From NCBI GenBank assembly GCA_050950345.1, contig JBMNHK010000008.1, positions 62,001 to 126,000 of the forward strand: 64,000 bases of DNA, in the 5' to 3' direction. The notes below the pieces were generated by a model. That model was given only the letters and a program-made list of their open reading frames with translations. It was not told where the DNA came from and searched no databases. Made by a program: the position numbers and the translations under genes. The stretch is from Pelotomaculum_C sp050950345 (GTDB taxonomy: Bacteria > Bacillota > Desulfotomaculia > Desulfotomaculales > Pelotomaculaceae). Positions 1 to 9,425 of this stretch are shown here, in pieces; the stretch's first letter is position 1; every line of letters starts with the position of its first letter.

Positions 1-1
1 T

Positions 2-736
2 ACCGTTGAACGGGTCACCAGCTACGCCCGCTCCGACAGCCTGGCCAGAAAAAGTGTGGAGGAATTGGTGCAATTAAAAGAAGCCGGTCTTTCACGTCTC
101 CACGTAGGGCTGGAATCAGGCAGCGATGAAGTGCTGAAATTCATGAACAAAGGTGTCACTGCCCAGCAGCATATTGAGGCCGGCCAGCGGGTCAAAGCGT
201 CAGGGATTTCCCTTTCCGAATATGTATTACTGGGTCTGGGTGGCCGTAGATGGGCTTATGAACATCCCTTTGAGACAGCCAGAGTGCTGAATGCCATTAA
301 TCCGGATTATATACGCGTGCGCACCCTGGCCATTGTTGAGAACACCCCCCTATACACCATGTGGCAGCAGGGTGAATTTGAGGAACAGCCTGATGACAAG
401 CAAGTAGAAGAAGAAAAGGTCTTAATCGAAAATCTTGATGGGATTGACAGCACCCTTGTCAGCGATCATTCCATGAACTTGCTGGCTGAAATTAATGGTA
501 AATTTCCTGAAGATAAGCCGGCTATGCTCCAGATCATCGACCGTTTTTTAAACCTCCCCCAGACGGAAAAAGAAAACTTTATTCTTGGTAGAAGGTGGGG
601 CCTTTACTTCAGACTTGATGATCTTAAAGATCGGGCAAGATATACCCAGGTGCAAAAAACCTTAGAAAAACTAAAAGCAGAAGGAACTCTGGAAGCAGCT
701 CTCGCCAACCTTAAATACCAGATGGTAAGGGTATAA
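2..736 (+). CDS. Radical SAM family protein, C-terminal part (5' end outside window)
   Basis: The reading frame is open from the left edge, so the start and the iron-sulfur-binding cysteine motif lie outside. The first residues visible fit the second half of a radical SAM TIM barrel: a helix (KSVEELVQLKEAGL), then the strand HVGLESGSDEVLKFMNKG, which resembles the SAM-contacting GxES region, then a C-terminal accessory part of about 130 residues. The family uses a [4Fe-4S] cluster and S-adenosylmethionine to start radical chemistry; the substrate cannot be told from this part. A GTG at position 56 is in frame but is unlikely to be the real start, because coding similarity continues upstream of it. 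Family call is good, function unknown. Confidence 0.8.
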   Translation, partial: TVERVTSYARSDSLARKSVEELVQLKEAGLSRLHVGLESGSDEVLKFMNKGVTAQQHIEAGQRVKASGISLSEYVLLGLGGRRWAYEHPFETARVLNAINPDYIRVRTLAIVENTPLYTMWQQGEFEEQPDDKQVEEEKVLIENLDGIDSTLVSDHSMNLLAEINGKFPEDKPAMLQIIDRFLNLPQTEKENFILGRRWGLYFRLDDLKDRARYTQVQKTLEKLKAEGTLEAALANLKYQMVRV

Positions 737-807
737 TGCAAATATTTATTTTGTAATTAAATTTTCCATATGGTAAAATAAACAAAAAATTTTAGGGGGA
801 ACACATA

Positions 808-1098
808 GTGGTTACTTTAACTGCCAGAATTAAGGCTAAGCCGGGCAAAGAGGCTGCATTGGTTGAAGAATGTGTGAAACTGGCCAAATTAGTGCGGGAA
901 AATGAACAAGGATGCCTGATGTATATACCCCATGTTTCCCAGGATGACCCTGGAGAAGTAGTTTTTTTTGAGAAATATGTTGACGAGGCTGCCTTTGAAT
1001 TACACGGTAAAACACCGTATTTTACTGCTTTTGCAGCAGCACTGGATGAGCTGATGAGTGGAGATTTGGAGATTCAATTCCTGAGAGAACTGATATAG
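808..1098 (+). CDS. Antibiotic biosynthesis monooxygenase (ABM) domain protein, YgiN-like
   Basis: A 96-residue single-domain protein with the ferredoxin-like alpha-beta dimer pattern of the ABM family: N-terminal strand VTLTARIKAKPGKE, a helix, GCLMYIPHVSQDDPGEVVFFEKYVDEAAFELHGKT split over the central sheet, and a C-terminal strand. Relatives include YgiN-type quinol monooxygenases and LsrG; many members have no proven activity, so the substrate is open. It starts with GTG at 808, preceded by an AGGGGGA ribosome binding site 8 bases upstream. The next gene begins three bases after its stop, so the two are probably cotranscribed. Confidence 0.85.
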   Translation: MVTLTARIKAKPGKEAALVEECVKLAKLVRENEQGCLMYIPHVSQDDPGEVVFFEKYVDEAAFELHGKTPYFTAFAAALDELMSGDLEIQFLRELI

Positions 1099-1101
1099 AC
1101 C

Positions 1102-1587
1102 ATGGTTAGGGATAAGCTTCCTGTTACACCTGCTGTACGCTTTTTGAATAAGGAAAAGGTGGCCTACACAGGTCACCTTTATGATTACGAGGAGCATGGC
1201 GGGACAACTGCTTCAGCCCGCCAGTTCGGGATCAATGAACATATCGTCATCAAAACCCTCGTCATGGAAGATGAAAAAAAGAACCCCCTGCTCATCTTGA
1301 TGCATGGGGATATGAAGGTATCCACAAAAAAATTAGCCCGCCACCTGGGAGTTAAAGCAATTACCCCCTGCACACCGGAAATAGCCACCAGGCACACCGG
1401 CTACCTGGTCGGTGGCACTTCCCCTTTCGGCACTAAAAGAAAGTTGCCTGTATACCTTGAAGAGACCATTGTTGACTTGCCGCAAATTTATATCAACGGC
1501 GGGAAACGGGGTTTTCTCGTCATTATGGAACCCAGGGAATTGCTGAGGCTGTTAAATCCCGTACTGGTTAAAGTCGGTATTAATTAG
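1102..1587 (+). CDS. ybaK: YbaK/EbsC-type aminoacyl-tRNA deacylase
   Basis: The 161-residue protein has the single YbaK fold: the VTPAVRFLNKEKVAYTGHLYDYEEHGG start, the conserved lysine region IVIKTLVMED, HGDMKVSTKKLARHLG, and the glycine-rich end GYLVGGTSPFGTKRKLPVY. This family hydrolyses mischarged aminoacyl-tRNA, typically Cys-tRNA(Pro), in the cytoplasm as a translation quality-control step. The length is normal for the family. It begins with ATG three bases after the preceding stop, so its translation is probably coupled to the monooxygenase-like gene; the biological link between the two is not obvious. Confidence 0.92.
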   Translation: MVRDKLPVTPAVRFLNKEKVAYTGHLYDYEEHGGTTASARQFGINEHIVIKTLVMEDEKKNPLLILMHGDMKVSTKKLARHLGVKAITPCTPEIATRHTGYLVGGTSPFGTKRKLPVYLEETIVDLPQIYINGGKRGFLVIMEPRELLRLLNPVLVKVGIN

Positions 1588-1970
1588 ACTCCAGCTCTTA
1601 ACCAGGTCAATACTATTGCTCACCCGTGCAGAAAAAAAAGCGGCGGGCCATTCTTTGCCGGAATAAAGGAATGGACTCCATTCCCATTACCGCCTCCTCT
1701 CCTATGCGTCAGAACCCTTGAGCAGCGGGCACTTGCACCGGAAACAAGTCGTTAATGCGGGGCGAATAGCCGGTTAGTCTCTTTGGACCGGCTTGCCCTA
1801 TTAATTTCCTTTTTCTTTTCTTCTGCTTGCGGCATTGCGCTCCCGCAGCTTACACAAAACTTGACGCTTTTAGCCCCTTTAAAAATTAACGTTTACATTC
1901 TGCCTGGCTTCAACTTCTCCCTGGAGACTGAAATAATCAACCATCTGAAATCCCAGCATGCCGGCAATCC
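1588..1970. other. Gap between convergent genes, no recognised gene
   Basis: About 380 bases between the YbaK gene and the convergent membrane-protein gene. It holds a short inverted repeat GGAATGG/CCATTCC at 1668-1684 and another, GCCGGT/ACCGGC, at about 1769-1792, neither with a convincing T-run. A plus-strand reading frame from 1783 runs antisense into the neighbouring gene and lacks a ribosome binding site, so I do not call it. No known riboswitch class was recognised. Confidence 0.5.
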
Positions 1971-3221
1971 TTACATAAACATGGAAAAACCCTCTATTTC
2001 TCTAAACTTATTATTTATTCGTATACCGGCTGAATGGATTGCCTCCGTCACCCGGTTAAAGTTACGAATAGTGATACCGCCCCATTGATCGGTATACCAG
2101 ATATAAAGTGGCTTACCAATACCAATAAGCTCCAGGCCGCCATATGCCGCGGTTGCCGCCAGTACGGCACCGCCCACCGGTTGGGGTGAGCTGCGCCCTC
2201 CTAAAAATGAAAGCAGGGCTATAGCCATGAACAGCTTGCGAAACCAGCCCGGATTTCTTAAAGAAACCAGACCGGCGGAGTTTATCTCCGCAAAGCGCAA
2301 CTCCCGCACCCCTTTAAAAGTGATCAGGTACAGGGCGTCTTCAGTCAATTCAATCCGGAACGACGCATACCAGGCGGAGTAATACAACACCACCACGCCA
2401 AACAAGGCCATAAACCACATGACTAAGCTAATGGGCCACATGGAGGTCACCGTCTGTACTGTGCCGCCGTTAATAAAAAAAGGCAGGCCATAAAAGGTCA
2501 GAAGTATGATGACGGCCACAACATCCCCGGCCACCAGTGTCCCCCCTGTATAGGCTATATCATCAGTTTTGGCCTTGCGCCGGGGCAGGAAAATATACAG
2601 TAACAGCCCGGCGGCCATGACGCCAATACCATAGGAGCGATAGGGATGATAAAGCCAGCCAGGCGCAACCCGGTAGGGAGTGTACATGGCCGACAATTCT
2701 GAATGGTAGTCTTCATACTCCAGAAGAAGGTAGGAATTTGTTCCCTCATTTGTTCTAATATAAACCCTCTTACCTGATTCAAAGCTCAGACCCCACTGGG
2801 CAAAAGGGAATTCATCCGGTTTAAAGAAGACCGGCACAGGCCCCGTGGGTTTCCAGAAGTCATCTTTATCCTCCGGGCTTACCCGGTTGCCGTAGATGGA
2901 GCGCGCATACTCCCCATTACTGGCCAACTGCACCTCATGGAAAAAGGTTTTCCACTGCCCGGCATCAACCAGGGTTACTTTGCCGCCGGTTTTTTCATTT
3001 ATGTAGTCTTCCAAAGGCAGTTGATTAAGCCTTTTTTTCTCGCTGGAAACATAACCGCTGATTGATCTGAGCTCGCCGGCATGCTCCTTTTGCCAATCTA
3101 CCGCGGTAACCTTGACTATGGAAGGGGTTACATAAAAGAACAGTCCAATTCCCACCAAAATACCAAACAATAAAGCAATTCGCCGCCACAATTCCATCCG
3201 GCCTGAAGCAACTGGCATCAT
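1971..3221 (-). CDS. Membrane protein of unknown function
   Basis: I do not recognise the family. From the start at 3221 (an ATGATG preceded by GAGGGGG) the protein has about 416 residues: one membrane segment near residues 12-31, an extracytoplasmic stretch of about 175 residues rich in aromatic and charged residues (DFWKPTGPVPVFFKPDEFPF), then four or five hydrophobic segments. Between the last ones sits a soluble piece, RIELTEDALYLITFKGVRELRFAEI, that resembles the PH-like domains found in bacterial membrane proteins; this is a resemblance only. A longer upstream start exists in frame at 3290 but has no ribosome binding site. It stands alone, convergent with the YbaK gene and divergent from the regulator at 3519. 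Confidence 0.75.
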   Translation of the reverse strand: MMPVASGRMELWRRIALLFGILVGIGLFFYVTPSIVKVTAVDWQKEHAGELRSISGYVSSEKKRLNQLPLEDYINEKTGGKVTLVDAGQWKTFFHEVQLASNGEYARSIYGNRVSPEDKDDFWKPTGPVPVFFKPDEFPFAQWGLSFESGKRVYIRTNEGTNSYLLLEYEDYHSELSAMYTPYRVAPGWLYHPYRSYGIGVMAAGLLLYIFLPRRKAKTDDIAYTGGTLVAGDVVAVIILLTFYGLPFFINGGTVQTVTSMWPISLVMWFMALFGVVVLYYSAWYASFRIELTEDALYLITFKGVRELRFAEINSAGLVSLRNPGWFRKLFMAIALLSFLGGRSSPQPVGGAVLAATAAYGGLELIGIGKPLYIWYTDQWGGITIRNFNRVTEAIHSAGIRINNKFREIEGFSMFM

Positions 3222-3518
3222 TAGTCCCCCTCTGATTAAACTTGTTGGTACAGGAGATATGTTTAAAACGGTAAGTGAAGTGTTATCCAATGCGTCTTAT
3301 AAAACATTTTGGGCTGCCCCGGCAAGTCCCGGCAGGGGAGGTCTCCTTGCCGTCATGGAAATTCCTCAATACAATTTTATCAAATTAATCTCCCTGGATT
3401 ATTCCTCTGAATTTTCCTGGCAATGCCAATATTCTGGCAAGAATTGTGCCAATTCTATTTACTAATTGTCGAATTTTTTGATAATATGGTTTTGTGGTAT
3501 TAAGGAGGATACGCATTT

Positions 3519-4652
3519 ATGACTTTCGCGAAAAAATTCGACCTGTTGATGAAAATAACAAATACTACTAACAGCGTACTTGCCCACAGTATTTCTATGG
3601 ATGCTTCTTTTATCAGCCGTTTGCGCAGAGGTCTCCGCATCCCTGCCAAAAATGTGAACTACATAGAGGCAATGTCAGCCTATTTTGCCCGCAATTGCCG
3701 CGCCGAATATCAAAAAGCTGCTCTCTGGGAAGCCATTAAGAGCAGCTCAAAAACTTTTCCGCAGGATGCCAACAATTTTGAAGAAATTATCTATACCTGG
3801 CTTAGAGAAACAAGTGAGACCAGCGCTGACACCATAAGTGCATTTTTAGACGGGGTCACAAACTTCCAGTTTAAAAAAGAGCAGGCGGCAGCACTTGATG
3901 TCTACCACCAGGATTCCAAAAATATCTCTGAGGTCCAGGTATTTTACGGTGTGGAAGGCAAACAAAATGCGGTGCTTACATTTTTATCCATGGTACTGCA
4001 AAGCAATAAACCGCAAACCCTGCTACTCTACAGCAATGAAGACCTGGGCTGGCTGACCGGAAACCCGGAGTTCACTTTGCAATGGGCAAACCTCCTGATG
4101 CAGGTCATAAAAAGCGGCCACAAAATAAAAATAATACATACCATAATCCGCGATTTTGACGAAATGCTTTCGGCCATAAAACAATGGGTGCCCTTGTACA
4201 TGACCGGCAGCATTGAACCCTACTACTACCCGCGGATCCGTGACGGATTATTCCGGAGAACATTATTCATAGCCCCGCAAACTGCCGCCGTAACTTCCAG
4301 TTCTGTGGCCAGCGGCACGAAAAACGCGGCCAATTTTCTATTTACCGACAAGAATACGGTTAAAGCGTTGATTGAGGAGTATAACGGTTTTCTATCCCTC
4401 TGCCGCATGCTGATGCGCATCTTTACACCTGCCGGCGAAGAAGATTACCTGGCGCTTTTGGCTGAATTTGAAGATGAGAAAACAGACACCATTGTAAAGA
4501 CCGACACCCTGACAAATATTACCATGCCTGTGGATGTGGTAAAACACATCCTGGACAGGCTTGAAAGTCCCGATAAAGAGCAACTTCTGGCCTATCAGCA
4601 ACAAAGAATAGAAAAGTTTATCAATAGCCTGCAAAAAAAACCATTTTACTGA
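3519..4652 (+). CDS. HTH-type regulator, first part of a frameshifted gene
   Basis: The 377-residue frame starts with ATG after a strong AAGGAGGAT ribosome binding site. Residues 1-60 look like a helix-turn-helix of the Cro/XRE kind (NSVLAHSISMDASFISRLRRGLRIP), followed by about 320 residues of unrecognised alpha-beta character. The frame ends at a run of eight A (4633-4640), and the neighbouring frame then continues without its own ribosome binding site to 5064, so both pieces are very probably one protein of about 514 residues. A possible promoter is TTTACT-16-GATAAT just upstream (about 3460-3487). The ligand and targets are unknown. Confidence 0.75.
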   Translation: MTFAKKFDLLMKITNTTNSVLAHSISMDASFISRLRRGLRIPAKNVNYIEAMSAYFARNCRAEYQKAALWEAIKSSSKTFPQDANNFEEIIYTWLRETSETSADTISAFLDGVTNFQFKKEQAAALDVYHQDSKNISEVQVFYGVEGKQNAVLTFLSMVLQSNKPQTLLLYSNEDLGWLTGNPEFTLQWANLLMQVIKSGHKIKIIHTIIRDFDEMLSAIKQWVPLYMTGSIEPYYYPRIRDGLFRRTLFIAPQTAAVTSSSVASGTKNAANFLFTDKNTVKALIEEYNGFLSLCRMLMRIFTPAGEEDYLALLAEFEDEKTDTIVKTDTLTNITMPVDVVKHILDRLESPDKEQLLAYQQQRIEKFINSLQKKPFY

Positions 4653-5064
4653 ATTACTGTCCGTCCCCGGTTTGGAACAAATACTGGCCGGCAAAGTGGC
4701 GGTAAATTTTTCCGATATGCTCAACGAAAGCCTGCTGTTTTATACCCCGTGGGAATATAGCCGGCACCTGGCAAATATTATCCGTCTCTTAAAGCAGCAT
4801 GATAACTTTCATGTGCATCTAGTGAGTAAGAAACCCCTGGAGGGAAGCATTGTATACGTCAGGGAGGGCGTGGGTGTGCTGGTAGGGAAAACCATGCCGC
4901 CTTCGGTTGTCTTTGCCATCAATGAAAGTAATATGACAGCCGCATTTTGGGATTACATGAGTCATCTAACTGATGGAAGACCGCTTAACAAAAAACACCG
5001 ACAGGATACCATAACAAAGCTGGAGGCAATAGTGGCCAGGCTGGAAGAATCTTTGCAGGCATAG
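4639..5064 (+). pseudogene. Second part of the frameshifted HTH-type regulator
   Basis: Downstream of the A-run at 4633-4640 the +1 frame is open to 5064 and reads NHFTELLSVPGLEQILAG onward, ending in a coiled-coil-like helix ITKLEAIVARLEESL. Removing one A from the run joins it exactly to the upstream frame. The first possible start codon inside it (TTG at 4672) has no ribosome binding site, so it is unlikely to be translated as a separate gene. It could be produced by transcriptional slippage on the A-run, be an inactivated tail, or reflect a base-calling error. Confidence 0.7.
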
Positions 5065-5181
5065 CCGGCTGTTACTTGCACAGGCAACCGGCTTTGGCAG
5101 AGGTAAGCCGGTGGAGCGTCTGTCGTTTTGTCAGGGGGTAAGGCCTGGCCTGTTTTTATCAGGGACAGGCACTCGCTGGAG

Positions 5182-5206
5182 AAAAAAGGACTGGTATTTA
5201 CCAGTC
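5182..5206 (-). terminator. Rho-independent terminator of the MerR-family gene
   Basis: On the minus strand the stem GACTGGTA/TACCAGTC (5189-5206) with a two-base loop is followed directly by CTTTTTTC. It lies 37 bases after the stop codon of the MerR-family gene. Confidence 0.75.
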
Positions 5207-5243
5207 GCAGTAATTTCTTGCTATTAATTTCACTGTTCATTCC

Positions 5244-6008
5244 TTATTTTTTCATGCCTGTATAAATCAACACCGCATCTCTTAAAAAAGCTGCCGCGCC
5301 GGGCTGTTCTTGATCATAGTAAGCGGTAAACCTCTCATCTTCCACATACATCCGGGCAAGGCCGGCATGAGCTTCTTTGCTGTAGCTGTCCCAATGAAAG
5401 CATAACCACCTGCGGTGTAAATCAGCTGTCTTTTGGGCCAACTCACCGGACGGGTCACCGGTTTTAAAAGCCGCGTACAGTGTATCCAGAACCTCCTGGC
5501 CCAGTCTTACATACTCCTCATACTGTTCTTTTGACATGGCGCTGAATTTTCTATTGGCCTTTTCCACAACCTCTTCCCCGTATTTTTCCCGGATTTCCTT
5601 GCCGTATTTTGCTTCATTTTCATCAATCATCTTTTGTTTGAAGGCTGCAAATTTTTCCTTGTCGGACATTTCAATCTTCCCTTCTTTAAAGGCTATAGTT
5701 TTGTCCACTGCGGCAATCAACGCATCCAGCTGCGCCCTTTTTTCCAGAAGCCCGGCGCGGTGTTCGCGCAGCGCCTGCACCGCGTCAAAGGAAGGCTCCG
5801 TTACTATCTCCCTGATGCGTTCCAGGCTTACACCCAGTTCCCGGAAAAAAAGGATCTGCTGCAGCCGGTCAACTTCCGCCTGCCCGTAAATGCGATAGCC
5901 GGAAGAGTTGATCCTGGCGGGCTTCAGGATGCCGAATTCATCGTAATACCGCAGCGTCCTGGCGCTTACTCCCGCCAGCTGTGCCAGTTTTTGCACTGTG
6001 TATTCCAT
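5244..6008 (-). CDS. MerR family regulator with TipAS effector domain
   Basis: A 254-residue protein. Residues 1-70 form a MerR winged helix (VQKLAQLAGVSARTLRYYDE, then YRIYGQAEVDRL), residues about 75-120 the dimerising coiled coil, and residues about 125-250 a TipAS domain ending in AYYDQEQPGAAAFLRDAV. TipAL-type proteins bind thiopeptides and other amphipathic drugs through TipAS and untwist 19-bp-spacer promoters to activate genes, often their own. The ATG at 6008 follows GGGAGG. Its promoter at 6033-6063 has exactly that architecture, so autoregulation is likely. Other targets are not visible; the next gene on this strand is the S41 lipoprotein end of the Bce-like unit. Confidence 0.92.
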   Translation of the reverse strand: MEYTVQKLAQLAGVSARTLRYYDEFGILKPARINSSGYRIYGQAEVDRLQQILFFRELGVSLERIREIVTEPSFDAVQALREHRAGLLEKRAQLDALIAAVDKTIAFKEGKIEMSDKEKFAAFKQKMIDENEAKYGKEIREKYGEEVVEKANRKFSAMSKEQYEEYVRLGQEVLDTLYAAFKTGDPSGELAQKTADLHRRWLCFHWDSYSKEAHAGLARMYVEDERFTAYYDQEQPGAAAFLRDAVLIYTGMKK

Positions 6009-6032
6009 TCTAGTAACCTCCCTGCCAGGACC

Positions 6033-6063
6033 ACTATATACCTTTACGTTACGTCAATGTCAA
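6033..6063 (-). promoter_or_regulatory. MerR-type promoter/operator with 19-bp spacer
   Basis: On the minus strand TTGACA (6063-6058) and TATAGT (6038-6033) are separated by 19 bases. The spacer holds the dyad-like core TTGACGTAACGTAAAGGTAT, typical of operators bound by Mta/TipA-like MerR regulators. Confidence 0.88.
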
Positions 6064-6190
6064 CAGAAAAATATACGGTTTAATGGCGCCAATAACCATA
6101 GCCTTACTTTAATTGAAAGCCCGCGCCTTCCTACTCAACTTTTCGATTATGAAAGTACCTGGTGCTACGCCATGTATTCATTACAAATTC

Positions 6191-7477
6191 TTAATTCTTT
6201 GTAATCCACTCCGTTACCGGGTCGACCCCCGCCCGGTAGGCGGCAAAAGTCTCTTCGATGACCATATCCGGTTCAAGTGTATTGGTGTCTTCATCCAACC
6301 ATTTAAAATACTTCGTGGAATACCGTATGGGCTTTTCACTGTTGGGCAGCGTGAACTGCTTTACCTCCCCGTAATGGTTAGGTTCCCCGCCCGTTGCTTC
6401 CCCCACAAAAGAGGCATTTGTTTCTTTCTTCAAACGCACGGCATTTAGAACGGCGGAAGAGTAAGTGTCCCTGCCGATGATCACATAAAGCCTGCCCGGC
6501 TGATTGAAACTGCTTTTCTTCACCTCTTTGATAAAGGGGTCAAGGATGGAGGAAATACCCCCACGGTTATTCCTGATATCCAGAACCAGCTTTTCTGCCT
6601 CATGCCCCTCTATAAAATCCCAGAACTCCCTGGCAAAAATTTCAAAGGGCTTATCCCTCATCTGCTGGCAGCTGTTATAATTAAGGTAAATAATTTTTTC
6701 ATCCTCCAAATATTCATACCAGTAATTCTCGTCCGGGTGGCTCCGGTACAGGGGCACAGGTCCCGCCGGACTTTCCGCCGCCACATATTCCTTGTAACTT
6801 ATAGGCTTTAATGTCACCATTTTCTCTTCACCGTTTGCCGGCTCAATCCCCAGTTCGATCTCTTCCGAGGTGCTTACGCCAAAATATTGCAGGACATCCG
6901 GCAGCGGCAAGTAATAGACGATCTGTGTTTTAAACCAGCTTTCATTGGCTGCGCCCAGCAAGGGTCTTAGCTTGTTGGCAACTTCTTCGATCTTTTGGCC
7001 GTTTATAGTGCTGACTCTGGCATACAGCAAATCCGCATGTTCTTTGTCCGCTCCGGTAATATAGATGCCGTCGGCAAACCAATAAAACTCCAGGGGATAC
7101 TGGTATTCGGCACCGATACTGGACCCGGTATGGGTATCACCGATACCGGCCAGAATAACACTTAACTCGATCTCGATTTGCTGGTCCGTATAACCGGGAA
7201 CTTTCTCTTTGAGTTCTTTTAACTGCCTGTGAAACTCCTCTTCGGAGAGATGAAAAAACAAATTCTTATGGACCTCAGGCAGGGTTTTTTCCAGGTAGGC
7301 GATGTCGTTCACCCAGCGACTATCCCGGTCCTCCGCCAGGTAGGGCCCGGTTGGAGGGATTTTACTGCACCCGGCAAGGAATAAGACAAGGGAAAAAATG
7401 AGCGCAAAAAGAAGGGGGACCGTTGCTTTCTGCCAAAACACGAAATACTTCTTAACATTAAAACTAGGCTTGCCCAT
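6191..7477 (-). CDS. S41 family peptidase-like lipoprotein
   Basis: A 428-residue protein with a lipoprotein signal: a hydrophobic segment and a lipobox LAGC with Cys at about residue 37. The C-terminal half is an S41 (C-terminal-processing/tricorn-like) fold: KLVLDIRNNRGG, then RDTYSSAVLNAV with the presumed nucleophile serine near residue 340, then GEATGGEPNHYGEV. Members are serine peptidases acting outside the membrane. It begins four bases after the stop of the FtsX-type permease, with a GGGGTGG site, so it is the last gene of the Bce-like unit. A role in degrading a peptide antibiotic or remodelling the envelope is inference. Confidence 0.88.
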   Translation of the reverse strand: MGKPSFNVKKYFVFWQKATVPLLFALIFSLVLFLAGCSKIPPTGPYLAEDRDSRWVNDIAYLEKTLPEVHKNLFFHLSEEEFHRQLKELKEKVPGYTDQQIEIELSVILAGIGDTHTGSSIGAEYQYPLEFYWFADGIYITGADKEHADLLYARVSTINGQKIEEVANKLRPLLGAANESWFKTQIVYYLPLPDVLQYFGVSTSEEIELGIEPANGEEKMVTLKPISYKEYVAAESPAGPVPLYRSHPDENYWYEYLEDEKIIYLNYNSCQQMRDKPFEIFAREFWDFIEGHEAEKLVLDIRNNRGGISSILDPFIKEVKKSSFNQPGRLYVIIGRDTYSSAVLNAVRLKKETNASFVGEATGGEPNHYGEVKQFTLPNSEKPIRYSTKYFKWLDEDTNTLEPDMVIEETFAAYRAGVDPVTEWITKN

Positions 7478-7481
7478 GAAT

Positions 7482-9425
7482 TCACCACCCCTTTACCACC
7501 ATATCTTGATACTTCCTGCTCATAAATAGATAATAACCTGCAATGACCAGGATTAGAATACCTATCCCCGTCAGGATGCTGCCGGTGAGTGTATAATGCA
7601 TGAAGGACTCCAGGGCTTTAATAGCCATCACACCATGCATTATGCCTAGTAAGGACGGAAGAATAAAGGCTATACCCACCTGGGTATTGATACTCCCTGC
7701 GATCTCCTTTCCTGTCATGCCAATTTTCATCAGGATTTTATATTGCTCCCGGTCCAGGATAGCGTCGCTTAGAATCTTGAAATAAATGGCGCTGAAGGTA
7801 GCAAACGCAAAGATGATCGACATCACCAGGCCCATAAAGTAGAAGGCGCCGATTAGATAGTACTTGTATTGATACTGCCCGGCATAGCTGTTCAGGTTAC
7901 CCTTGGGATATTTCATCACCCCGGCGATTTTCTCCACCAGCGGCAGGCTGTGTTGCGGCTCAGTGATGTTAATCCCGTAGAGCGTCAGCTCCTCGCTGTT
8001 TTTTTTCATTTCCTCGTAATGCTCATCCGTGACGATATAGGTCTCATACTGACCGATGTCAGGCATTTCGCCGATAAACGGAATTTTGACCTCTTTCTTC
8101 AGCACATAGTCCCTGCCCTCCAGAACAAGCTGATCCCCAACATAACTGATACCCGAAAAAACCAACTTGGCGTGTAAGATGCTCACCGTTTCATTAGCCG
8201 AAGGTTCAATGTCTTTCAGGATCTCCCGGTAGTTTCCCGGCCTGGTCAGCATTAATGATTTTTGCACCTCAGCATAACTTGTAACCAGACAGTCCTGCGT
8301 CCCTGCGCCACTGTCGCCCTGCAAGGATACTTTACCCCTGATAAAATGAGTTTCGTGTTCGGCAAGAATTTGATGGGATGATTCATTTATCAGTTCTTTA
8401 ATCCTTTGCCGCGTTGCCTCATCCTGATTGGTAAAAGTGATGCTGAACGGGGCTTCCACAGCCGCATGGTTATCGGCATAATATTTGAGCGCCATGCTTC
8501 CGCTGAAGGCGGTTAAGGTTGCGGCACACAGGATGGCCGTCATGGACAGGCTCCTGTAATGGGTTCCCAGCCGGAATAAGGTATTGCTGAAGCTTACCAG
8601 CCTGGAACCTTTATAGACGGCTTTTCTGTTCTTAATTAGAGCGTTGAGGACAATCGCCAAAAAGCTGCCGAAGAATAAATAGGTGCCGGTGATGACCAGG
8701 AACAGGATTAATATGGAGGTCTCCATGTAGTTCAAGGGTAAGTTAAAAGGCAGATCAAAAACATGCAGGGCCAGGTAATAAGCCGAAAGAATGCAGGCTA
8801 CACCCAACAGGCCGCGTATCCATCTGATTTTCGGCAGGCTTTGTTCTTTCCTGGCCGCATTGAGGATCTCGATGAGCCTGCTGCTGCGCACCATCCGGTA
8901 ATTCTTTAATCCCATAGCGAAAATAAACACAGCCAGAATCAGAAGCAGTAAGCCGACAGCCTTGAGCGGAATATAAAACGGGATCTGGATCTCCAGAATC
9001 ATGGCTTTGGCCAGCAGCATAAAAAAAAGTTTGGAAAACAGTATACCGGCAGGCAGGCCGATGGCTACAGCCGTTGCTCCCAGCAGGATGCTTTCTATAG
9101 CAAAAATTACGCCGATTTTACTGCTGGGAATGCCCATCAGCATATAGGTGCCGATTTCTTTGTAACGTAACTTGTAGAAAAAATTATTGGCATGAAACAT
9201 AAAGGACAGCATAGTGAAAAACAGGACTATGCTGCACATGGCACTGGCAACCTGGGCAAAGATGTACTGTTCGCCGAGGACCTGTAGATACGGGTTGTAG
9301 TTCACCGCCAAAAAATTATAATAAATGGCCGTTGCCAGGATCAGTACCCCTAAATAAAATTTATAAAGTTTCAGGTTGTTCTTATATAACAGCCAGGAGA
9401 TTTTAAAGGCGTTCATTCCTTTCAC
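7482..9425 (-). CDS. BceB-like ABC transporter permease (FtsX family)
   Basis: The 647-residue protein has the BceB architecture: about four N-terminal membrane segments with an FtsX-type domain, more membrane helices to about residue 320, a large extracytoplasmic domain of about 200 residues (about 320-520), and a final set of helices. BceAB-type transporters protect lipid II-cycle intermediates from peptide antibiotics such as bacitracin and signal flux to a partner kinase. Its start overlaps the ATPase gene by 23 bases, implying coupled translation. The kinase and response regulator lie upstream on the same strand. The drug recognised cannot be read from the sequence. Confidence 0.93.
   Translation of the reverse strand: MKGMNAFKISWLLYKNNLKLYKFYLGVLILATAIYYNFLAVNYNPYLQVLGEQYIFAQVASAMCSIVLFFTMLSFMFHANNFFYKLRYKEIGTYMLMGIPSSKIGVIFAIESILLGATAVAIGLPAGILFSKLFFMLLAKAMILEIQIPFYIPLKAVGLLLLILAVFIFAMGLKNYRMVRSSRLIEILNAARKEQSLPKIRWIRGLLGVACILSAYYLALHVFDLPFNLPLNYMETSILILFLVITGTYLFFGSFLAIVLNALIKNRKAVYKGSRLVSFSNTLFRLGTHYRSLSMTAILCAATLTAFSGSMALKYYADNHAAVEAPFSITFTNQDEATRQRIKELINESSHQILAEHETHFIRGKVSLQGDSGAGTQDCLVTSYAEVQKSLMLTRPGNYREILKDIEPSANETVSILHAKLVFSGISYVGDQLVLEGRDYVLKKEVKIPFIGEMPDIGQYETYIVTDEHYEEMKKNSEELTLYGINITEPQHSLPLVEKIAGVMKYPKGNLNSYAGQYQYKYYLIGAFYFMGLVMSIIFAFATFSAIYFKILSDAILDREQYKILMKIGMTGKEIAGSINTQVGIAFILPSLLGIMHGVMAIKALESFMHYTLTGSILTGIGILILVIAGYYLFMSRKYQDMVVKGW

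Noticed and set aside
1588..1970. Riboswitch upstream of a plus-strand gene
   Set aside because: Two hairpins exist, but no known class matches and no gene starts downstream.
1783..2088. Plus-strand frame with a hydrophobic start
   Set aside because: No ribosome binding site, and its 3' third is antisense to the membrane-protein gene.
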